A DNA stretch of 37,817 nucleotides, from contig NZ_JABTYH010000040.1 in the NCBI RefSeq assembly GCF_013314975.1, positions 1 to 37,817 of the forward strand. Reading direction: 5' to 3'. Each line of letters begins with the position of its first letter. Position 1 is the first letter of the stretch. The position numbers and the translations under genes were made by a program. Below are positions 32,551 to 37,817 of this stretch, one piece after another. A model generated the notes under the pieces. The model had not been told where the DNA came from and did no database searches. It saw nothing but the letters and a program-made list of their open reading frames with translations. This DNA comes from Pseudarthrobacter oxydans (GTDB lineage Bacteria; Actinomycetota; Actinomycetes; Actinomycetales; Micrococcaceae).

Positions 32551-32967
32551 TCAGTCGCTGCCGGCCAGCTGCAGCCGGTCGTGCCCGCTGTGCCCGACGT
32601 GGGCCAGGCCAAGGTCCAGGAGCAGGCGGACATGCGAATCCGCCAGGGAATAATACGCCATCCGGCCCGACCGCCGGACCGAGACGACCTTCGGTCCGCG
32701 CAGCAGCCGCAGGGCATGGGAGACGCCGGACTCGCTCAAACCCGTCGTTGCCGCCAAATCGCACACGCACATCTCCCCCTCGAGTAAGGCGATGAGGATC
32801 CTGATCCGGCCCGGGTCCGCCAGCAACCCGAACACCACGGCGAGGCCGGTGACGTCGATCTCCTTCGGCATCCTGGCTCGCACCGCCTGGACCCTGTCGG
32901 CGTCGACCAGACGCACGGCACAGTCGCTGCCGGCGGCAGGCATTGCAGGGAGGGAACTCGCACTCAT
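32551..32967 (-). CDS. ArsR/SmtB-type sensor with both alpha3N and alpha5 metal sites
   Basis: A 138-residue repressor. The MCVCDLAATTGLSESGVSHAL helix-turn-helix holds C67 and C69, the CadC-type alpha3 cysteines, with C16 near the N-terminus as possible third ligand. Near the C-terminus D110, H112, H123 and H126 (DSHVRLLLDLGLAHVGH) have exactly the D-x-H-x10-H-x-x-H spacing of the CzrA/SmtB alpha5 zinc site. It therefore differs from the three CmtR-type sensors here. It should repress its own transcript (with ctaG) and perhaps the divergent copD-ctaG gene, and release DNA on Zn, Cd or Co. ATG 32967 has AAGG upstream. Confidence 0.9.
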   Translation of the reverse strand: MSASSLPAMPAAGSDCAVRLVDADRVQAVRARMPKEIDVTGLAVVFGLLADPGRIRILIALLEGEMCVCDLAATTGLSESGVSHALRLLRGPKVVSVRRSGRMAYYSLADSHVRLLLDLGLAHVGHSGHDRLQLAGSD

Positions 32968-32987
32968 CCATTAAGGCTACCTTTTGC

Positions 32988-33006
32988 TGATAATGCTTCG
33001 CATTCA
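32988..33006. promoter_or_regulatory. Candidate operator before the ArsR/SmtB-type gene
   Basis: AATGC (32992-32996) and GCATT (33000-33004) form a perfect inverted repeat with a 3-base gap, with TGA and TCA on the outside (one base offset). It lies about 25 bases upstream of the sensor start on the minus strand, in the promoter. Confidence 0.45.
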
Positions 33007-33062
33007 CGTCTGGCGTGCCGCGCCCCGTTCGCACGCGCACTGGGAAGGGCGCCGACGGAATT

Positions 33063-33095
33063 AACATCTGAACAACTCTACAGATAATGTTGACC
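33063..33095 (+). promoter_or_regulatory. Candidate operator and promoter of the CopD-CtaG gene
   Basis: ATCTG (33066-33070) and CAGAT (33081-33085) are 10 bases apart and are flanked by AACAT and ATGTT, resembling SmtB-type sites. TTGACC at 33090-33095 may be a -35 hexamer. The site shares GATAATG with the operator candidate at 32989. Confidence 0.45.
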
Positions 33096-33169
33096 CGTGC
33101 CGTAGCCTGCGGCCGCCAACTTCCGGGTACGCCCCGGCGGGGGGCAAGCCCCTGTTCAAAGGATCCGTT

Positions 33170-35257
33170 GTGGCTTTGAAATCCCCTGCCGGGAGGCGGG
33201 AAGCATCACCGAAGCCGTGGTGGCTGGGTGTCGCCGGTCTGGTAGCCGTCGTCATCGTGGTGGCTGCCACCGCCTACGGCAGGGGCGTGCTGCCGGCCGA
33301 AACCCGGGACCCGGGGGCCCTGGTCCGCTGGGGCTACGGCGTCGTTCAGACCGTCCACAACATTTCCGCGGCCGCTACCATCGGCGCCCTGGTCTTTGCT
33401 GCCTTCATCGTCCCCCCGGCCCTGTCACGGCCACGGAAACGCAAACAAGCCAGCCAGGACGCGGGGTCCGGGGAGCATCCGGCGTTCACCCGCCTCATGG
33501 TGCTCGCTTCTGCGGCCAGCCTGCTGTGGACGTTCTCCGCCATCGCCGTGATCGTGTTCAGCTTCGCCGACATCGCCGGCGTCCCGATCTCCGGCAGCCG
33601 GGAATTCGCCGCCCAGTTGGCGGCCTACATTACCGAACTCCCCACCGGAAGTGCTTGGCTGTGGGTGGTGATCATCGCGGCGACGGTGGCGACGGCGACA
33701 TTCGGGCTCCGCTCCCCTGCCGGGCTGGCAGCCACGGCGGTCCTGGCTGCCGGCGGGCTGGTGCCGATGATCCTGATCGGCCACGCCGCCGGGGGCACCG
33801 ACCATGAACAGGCCATTAACTCCCTGGGCCTGCATCTGATCGGGGTGTCCCTCTGGTTCGGAGGGCTGATCGCGCTGGCCGCAGCCGGAACGGCCCTGGG
33901 CAAAGACACCCCTGCCGTCGTTCAACGGTTTTCCACCCTCGCCGGGTTCGCGTTCACTCTCGTCGTGGCCTCAGGGCTGATCAATGCAGCCATCCGTCTG
34001 GACCTTCCGTCCGGGCTCGCCTCACCCTACGGTGTGCTTCTGCTGGGCAAGTCCGCCGGCGCCCTCATCCTTGGCGGACTCGGTCTTCTGCACCGAAGAC
34101 GCCTGATCCCTGCCCTCGCTGCCGCTTCCGGCCCCGGGCGGTCGGGGCTGCTGTTCTGGCGGCTCATTATTGTCGAAGTCCTGATCATGGCGGCGGTGAG
34201 CGGCCTGGCCGCAGCGCTGAGCCGCACACCCCCACCCGGCGGGCAGGACATCGAGCCGGCGCTGACACCGGCGCAGATCCTCACCGGCTACCCCCTGCCT
34301 CCCGAACTGACCCCCGAGCGGTGGTTCACGGTCTGGCGGCCGGACTGGCTCTGGATAGCCGTCGCCGTCATTGCCGCGTTCCTCTACCTTCGGGCCGCAA
34401 CGCTGCTGCACCGGCGGGGGGATACCTGGCCCTGGATCCGGTCCGTGCTGTGGCTGGTGGGCCTGGCTGCATTGGTCTTCTTTACCTCCGGCGGCCCCTC
34501 GGTCTACGGGCGGGTACTGTTCAGCGCCCACATGGTCGACCACATGGCGCTGACCATGATCGTGCCGGTCTTCCTCGTCCTCGGCGCCCCCGTCACTCTG
34601 GCGCTCAGAGCCCTGGCACCCCGGCATGACGGCACCAAGGGCCCACGCGAATGGATTATGGTCCTGGTGCACTCGAGCCCGGCCGCCGTCCTGACCCACC
34701 CGCTGTTCGTCGCGGCGAACTTCGCTGGCTCGATCGTGCTGTTCTACTACTCGGACGCCTTCGGGTTCGCCCTGCGCGAACACGCCGGCCACGAACTCAT
34801 GACCGCGCATTTCCTCATCACCGGCTACCTGTTCATCCTCTCGATGATCGGCACCGACCCCGTCCCCCGGCGGGCGCCGTACCCGCTGCGGCTGCTGCTG
34901 CTGCTCGCTACCATGGCCTTCCACGCGTTCTTCGGCGTTACCCTGATGGGCTCCACCACACTCCTGCAGCCCGAATGGTTTACCCGTCTCGGCCGCGACT
35001 GGGGCCTTTCCCCGCTGGCAGACCAGCAAATGGGTGGCGCTATCACCTGGGGCATCGGCGAGGTGCCGACCTTGCTGATCGCGATCGGGGTCGCCATCAT
35101 GTGGTCCCGCTCGGACACCCGGGAGATGCGCCGCACGGACCGAGCCGCTGACCGAAACCACGACGCGGATCTGCAGGCCTACAATGCCATGCTCGCCCAA
35201 CTGGGTGAGCGCACGTACCCCGGTCCCGGGGCGCGGGACCGGGACACACAAACATGA
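33170..35257 (+). CDS. Fused copper-resistance CopD and cytochrome oxidase assembly CtaG protein
   Basis: A 695-residue membrane protein with two parts. The first (about 20-350) is CopD-like, with about nine helices and histidines in VQTVHNISAA, LIGHAAGGTDHEQA and LGLHLIGVSLWFGG. The second (about 380-660) is caa3-type CtaG: FSAHMVDHMALTMIVPVFLVLGAPVTL, HPLFVAANFAGSIVLFYYS, HAGHELMTAHFLITGYLF, MAFHAFFGVTLMG and DQQMGGAITWGIGEVP. Actinobacterial fusions of this type are known. It probably imports copper and hands it to the oxidase in one chain. GTG 33170 has AAAGGA upstream. It is divergent from the ArsR-ctaG pair. Confidence 0.9.
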   Translation: MALKSPAGRREASPKPWWLGVAGLVAVVIVVAATAYGRGVLPAETRDPGALVRWGYGVVQTVHNISAAATIGALVFAAFIVPPALSRPRKRKQASQDAGSGEHPAFTRLMVLASAASLLWTFSAIAVIVFSFADIAGVPISGSREFAAQLAAYITELPTGSAWLWVVIIAATVATATFGLRSPAGLAATAVLAAGGLVPMILIGHAAGGTDHEQAINSLGLHLIGVSLWFGGLIALAAAGTALGKDTPAVVQRFSTLAGFAFTLVVASGLINAAIRLDLPSGLASPYGVLLLGKSAGALILGGLGLLHRRRLIPALAAASGPGRSGLLFWRLIIVEVLIMAAVSGLAAALSRTPPPGGQDIEPALTPAQILTGYPLPPELTPERWFTVWRPDWLWIAVAVIAAFLYLRAATLLHRRGDTWPWIRSVLWLVGLAALVFFTSGGPSVYGRVLFSAHMVDHMALTMIVPVFLVLGAPVTLALRALAPRHDGTKGPREWIMVLVHSSPAAVLTHPLFVAANFAGSIVLFYYSDAFGFALREHAGHELMTAHFLITGYLFILSMIGTDPVPRRAPYPLRLLLLLATMAFHAFFGVTLMGSTTLLQPEWFTRLGRDWGLSPLADQQMGGAITWGIGEVPTLLIAIGVAIMWSRSDTREMRRTDRAADRNHDADLQAYNAMLAQLGERTYPGPGARDRDTQT

Positions 35258-35289
35258 GCATCTCGCCCAGAACCACTGTCGATACACGA

Positions 35290-35318
35290 GATTCTGAATC
35301 CAGCGAAGTCTGTATTAT
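35290..35318 (+). promoter_or_regulatory. Promoter and candidate operator of the third CmtR-like gene
   Basis: TATTAT at 35313-35318 is a good -10 hexamer and lies only six bases before GTG 35325, so transcription probably begins at the start codon, giving a leaderless mRNA. GATTC-T-GAATC at 35290-35300 is a perfect inverted repeat over the -35 position, a likely repressor site. Confidence 0.55.
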
Positions 35319-35324
35319 AGATGC

Positions 35325-35702
35325 GTGCGCGTCCTCTCACGAATCGATGTCCTGGCCCGCTTCGGCAAAGCCCTGGCCGACCCGACCCGGGCGGCGATCC
35401 TGATGGAACTCCGGGCCGGGCCGGCCTTCCCTGCGGACATGGCCGCTGACATCGGGGTGAGCCGGCAGGTGTTGTCAAACCATTTGGCCTGCCTGCGCGA
35501 CTGCGGCCTGGTCCGTGCGGAACCGGACCGGCGCCGGGTGCGCTACCAGCTCTCCGATGACCGGCTGGCGCATGCCCTGGATGATCTGCTGGGCACCATC
35601 CTCACCATTGAACCGGTCTGCACCTGCAACGAGCCGGACTGCCCGCAGGACAGGGCCCCCGTTTCCCCTGCTGAATCCGACAGTGTAGAGGTGCTTTTAT
35701 GA
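35325..35702 (+). CDS. ArsR regulator, third CmtR-like sensor
   Basis: A 125-residue winged-helix protein: VLARFGKALADPTRAAILMELRAG, then SRQVLSNHLACLRDCGLVRAEPDRRRVRYQL. C56 and C60 match the CmtR CLRDC pair. The C-terminus has more cysteines than the others (C99, C101, C106 in VCTCNEPDC), so metal binding may differ. The start is GTG 35325, apparently on a leaderless transcript. The stop overlaps the CDF start by ATGA. Expected to repress the CDF and DsbA-like genes until a soft metal binds. Confidence 0.9.
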   Translation: MRVLSRIDVLARFGKALADPTRAAILMELRAGPAFPADMAADIGVSRQVLSNHLACLRDCGLVRAEPDRRRVRYQLSDDRLAHALDDLLGTILTIEPVCTCNEPDCPQDRAPVSPAESDSVEVLL

Positions 35703-36619
35703 GCGGACATGACCATGACCACGCCCTAGCCGGCGGCACCCGACAGCGCGGAAAACTGCTGGTCGTCTTCGCGATCACGTTCACGGTGATGGCCGCCGAG
35801 ATCATCGGGGCGTTCCTGACCGGCAGTCTGGCGCTGCTGGCCGACGCGGGGCACATGTTTACTGACTCCACCGGGCTGCTGATCGCTCTCATCGCGGCCT
35901 CGCTGGCCCTGAAACCGCCCACCCTCAAACGCACCTGGGGGTACAAGCGTGCCGAAATTATCGCAGCCGCGTTCCAGGCGGCCCTGCTGCTGGTCGTCGG
36001 CACGTTCGTCATCGTCGAAGGCATCCGCAGGTTCTTTGAACCGCCGGAAATCGCCGGACCGGCGATGCTGTGGTTCGGCGTGATCGGCCTGGCCGGGAAC
36101 GCCATCGGCCTGATCGTGCTCGCCTCGGGCCGAAACCACAACTTCAACATGAAGGCCGCGTTCCTGGAGGTCCTCAACGACGCCCTCGGATCCGTTGCCG
36201 TCATCGTCGCCGCCATCATCATCGCCGTTACCGGCTGGGTGCAGGCCGACGCCATCGTGTCCCTGCTGATCGGCGTGCTGATCATTCCCCGGACCCTGAA
36301 ACTGCTCCGCGACACCGTCAACGTGCTGATGGAAAACGCCCCCGCCGGGCTTGACCTCGGGGATGTCCGCGAGCACATCCTTGCCCTGCCCCACGTCATC
36401 GACGTCCACGACCTGCATGCCTCCCTCGTCGGCTCCGGAACGCCCGTGCTCTCGGCGCACGTCACCGTCGAAGACGGCTGCATGACCGACGGGCACGCGG
36501 CCACCATCCTGGCCGACCTGCAGCGCTGCGTCGCCGAACACTTCGATGTCAGCGTCGAACACTCCACGTTTCAAATCGAACCAGCCGCCCATCGCGACCA
36601 GGAAAGTATGCATCACTGA
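35699..36619 (+). CDS. Cation diffusion facilitator (CzcD-type exporter)
   Basis: A 306-residue CDF transporter. The N-terminus is His-rich (GHDHDH), followed by six membrane segments; SLALLADAGHMFTDSTGLLIAL carries the H-x-x-x-D site of helix 2 and AFLEVLNDALGSVAVIVAA that of helix 5. The C-terminal cytoplasmic domain (HVIDVHDLHASLVGSGTPVLSAHVTVEDG, HFDVSVEHSTFQIE) is the metal-sensing dimer domain. It exchanges Zn, Cd or Co for protons. It overlaps the sensor gene by four bases and the next gene by one base. Confidence 0.94.
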   Translation: MSGHDHDHALAGGTRQRGKLLVVFAITFTVMAAEIIGAFLTGSLALLADAGHMFTDSTGLLIALIAASLALKPPTLKRTWGYKRAEIIAAAFQAALLLVVGTFVIVEGIRRFFEPPEIAGPAMLWFGVIGLAGNAIGLIVLASGRNHNFNMKAAFLEVLNDALGSVAVIVAAIIIAVTGWVQADAIVSLLIGVLIIPRTLKLLRDTVNVLMENAPAGLDLGDVREHILALPHVIDVHDLHASLVGSGTPVLSAHVTVEDGCMTDGHAATILADLQRCVAEHFDVSVEHSTFQIEPAAHRDQESMHH

Positions 36620-37308
36620 TGTCACAGACAAAAACCAAATCAAAGCCGGCAGACCCGGCCAAGCGCGCCCGGACCGTCATCTGGATCCTGCTCGGAGCCA
36701 TCGTGGCCGCAGGAGCGATCTGGTACGCCGTGTTCACGCTCAACAAACCGGAACCGGTCGCCGTGCAGCCCGTTGCCGACGCCCAGCTGGTCCGCGAAGA
36801 CAGCCACAGGGTAACTACCCCCGCGGTTGAGAAGGGCCAGCTGGTGGAGTTCCTGGACTTTGAGTGTGAGGCCTGCAAGGCAGCCGAACCTGTTGTTGCC
36901 GAGCTGAAGGCAGAGTTTGGTGACCGGATCACGTTCATCAACCGCTACTTCCCCCTTCCGTCCCACCGGAACTCAGGGCAGGCGGCGCTGGCCGTTGAAG
37001 CCGCCGCCCAGCAGGGCAAATACGAACAGATGTACGCGAAAATGTTTGAAACCCAGCCGCAGTGGGGTGAAAAACAGGATTCCCAGGCGCCCCTGTTCCG
37101 GAGCTTTGCCCAGGAGCTGGGCCTGGACCTGGCCGCCTACGACGCCGCAGTGGCCAATGAAGCCACCAAAGACCGGATCCGCAAGGACATCGCCGACGGC
37201 AAGGCGCTGGGCGTGACCGGAACTCCCACGTTCTTCCTCAACGGGGAAAAACTGACACTGAACTCCATGGAGGAATTCCGGCAGAAACTGGCGGACGCCG
37301 CCCAGTAG
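36619..37308 (+). CDS. DsbA-like membrane-anchored thiol-disulfide oxidoreductase
   Basis: A 229-residue protein with an N-terminal helix at about 19-40 and an external thioredoxin/DsbA-type domain (thioredoxin_4 family). FLDFECEACKAAEPVVAEL holds the active site C83/C86; ITFINRYFPLPSHRNSGQAALAVEAA and GVTGTPTFFLNG with the cis-proline complete the fold. It probably oxidises or isomerises cysteines of exported proteins. ATG 36619 overlaps the CDF stop (TGATG). A thiol enzyme co-expressed with a metal exporter may repair cysteines damaged by soft metals in the envelope. No terminator is evident after it. Confidence 0.92.
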   Translation: MSQTKTKSKPADPAKRARTVIWILLGAIVAAGAIWYAVFTLNKPEPVAVQPVADAQLVREDSHRVTTPAVEKGQLVEFLDFECEACKAAEPVVAELKAEFGDRITFINRYFPLPSHRNSGQAALAVEAAAQQGKYEQMYAKMFETQPQWGEKQDSQAPLFRSFAQELGLDLAAYDAAVANEATKDRIRKDIADGKALGVTGTPTFFLNGEKLTLNSMEEFRQKLADAAQ

Positions 37309-37364
37309 CGCTGCCCGTTCCAAGGGACCTGCATTTACTCGCCCGACCGGGAAGGACTGCGCCG

Positions 37365-37817
37365 ATGACATGTAAACGTGCGCCCTTCCGGCTGCTGCGC
37401 ACGGCCGCCGTGGCAGCATCGGTCCTGTCCCTGGCCGCCGCTGCCCATGTCGCCGGCGGCGGCCGGCTGCCCCAGGCCCCTGTCCTGGCCGCCTGCACTG
37501 CCCTGGTCTTCCTGGCGGTCATCGTTCTGACCCGGTGGAAGCTGCAGCTGCCGGCTCTGGCTCTGGTCCTGGCAGGTGGGCAGGGGCTGCTGCACACATT
37601 GCTGTCGGCCCTCTCCCCCGCAGCGGCGGACACCGCCGTCGCCTCCACGGCCGGGGCCCACCAGCACCGGTTCGTGGACGCGGCTCCGCTGCCCCCCGGG
37701 CAGGACGTGCACCTGCACCCCGTATGGGACCTTGAGCCGGCCATGTTCACAGCCCACCTTGCCGCGACAGCCGCGACCGCTGTCCTGCTGGCCAGAGGCG
37801 AAGCAGCCCTTTGGGCG
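37365..37817 (+). CDS. Membrane protein, truncated by the window end
   Basis: The frame from ATG 37365 is open for 151 codons to the window edge, with GGAAGGA eleven bases before the start. It has several hydrophobic segments (LLRTAAVAASVLSLAAAAHVAGG, LAACTALVFLAVIVLTRW, LALVLAGGQGLLHTLLSAL) and a His-rich loop (GAHQHRFVDA, DVHLHPVWDLE). It then reaches FTAHLAATAATAVLLARGEAALW, a pattern I associate with hypothetical membrane proteins near CopC and YcnI-type genes in actinobacteria. It is 56 bases after the DsbA-like gene and probably in the same transcript. Copper handling is an inference. Confidence 0.7.
   Translation, partial: MTCKRAPFRLLRTAAVAASVLSLAAAAHVAGGGRLPQAPVLAACTALVFLAVIVLTRWKLQLPALALVLAGGQGLLHTLLSALSPAAADTAVASTAGAHQHRFVDAAPLPPGQDVHLHPVWDLEPAMFTAHLAATAATAVLLARGEAALWA

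Noticed and set aside
34022..35287. 421-codon minus-strand frame opposite CopD-CtaG
   Set aside because: Gln/Gly-rich antisense shadow of a clear membrane protein.
1..37817. CRISPR arrays, tRNA and rRNA genes
   Set aside because: I looked for regularly spaced repeats and tRNA-like cloverleaf ends on both strands and found none I could support.

Overview
The window looks like an accessory region (genomic island or plasmid segment) of a high-GC Gram-positive bacterium. I infer a Micrococcaceae actinobacterium close to Arthrobacter/Pseudarthrobacter. The reasons are the strongly GC-biased coding sequence, the DUF4193, DUF2188 and DUF3105 proteins, the CopD-CtaG fusion, the CmtR-type ArsR regulators, GTG/TTG starts and many 4-base gene overlaps. 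The genus is not proven by anything seen here. I saw no rRNA, tRNA or CRISPR array.

Layout. 1-9.3 kb is a mosaic: an MFS transporter, an orphan Imm33-like immunity protein, a three-gene recombinase operon (zinc-ribbon degenerate recombinase, XRE protein, active-looking tyrosine recombinase), DUF4193, a serine resolvase, two uncharacterised proteins and DUF2188. 9.3-12.5 kb is a divergent metal locus: a DtxR/MntR-type regulator facing a translationally coupled multicopper oxidase and ZIP transporter, with paired palindromes between them. 12.6-15.3 kb has a broken surface-protein tail, a small secreted protein and an alkaline phosphatase behind a candidate PHO box. 15.3-17.2 kb has a frameshifted isoprenylcysteine-methyltransferase-like gene, a TlpA-type lipoprotein and CcdA.

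17.3-26.2 kb is the core: CmtR-like sensor, P1B ATPase, LspA-like peptidase and CadD transporter. It is followed on the same strand by ResB, CcsB and SURF1 (cytochrome c and oxidase biogenesis), then a second CmtR-like sensor, an unrecognised Cys-containing ORF and a second LspA-like gene. 26.7-28.6 kb has an unknown membrane protein and a decayed IS30-family element. 28.6-30.8 kb is a minus-strand M23 peptidase-DUF305-DUF3105 operon. A decayed TlpA copy follows, then CtaG with an ArsR/SmtB sensor, a divergent CopD-CtaG fusion, a third CmtR-like sensor with a CDF exporter and a DsbA-like thiol oxidoreductase, and a membrane protein that runs off the end.

Reading of the whole. The right-hand 28 kb couples metal sensing (one DtxR and four ArsR proteins) to metal export and to envelope biogenesis: copper, heme and thiol handling outside the membrane, oxidase assembly and lipoprotein processing. 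At least four decayed genes (the surface-protein tail, the ICMT-like gene, the TlpA copy and the IS30 transposase) show that the region is being rearranged. The most interesting points are the multicopper oxidase-ZIP pair under a DtxR regulator, the repeated linkage of CmtR-type sensors to LspA-like peptidases, and the recombinase trio with a catalytically degenerate, twelve-cysteine partner.
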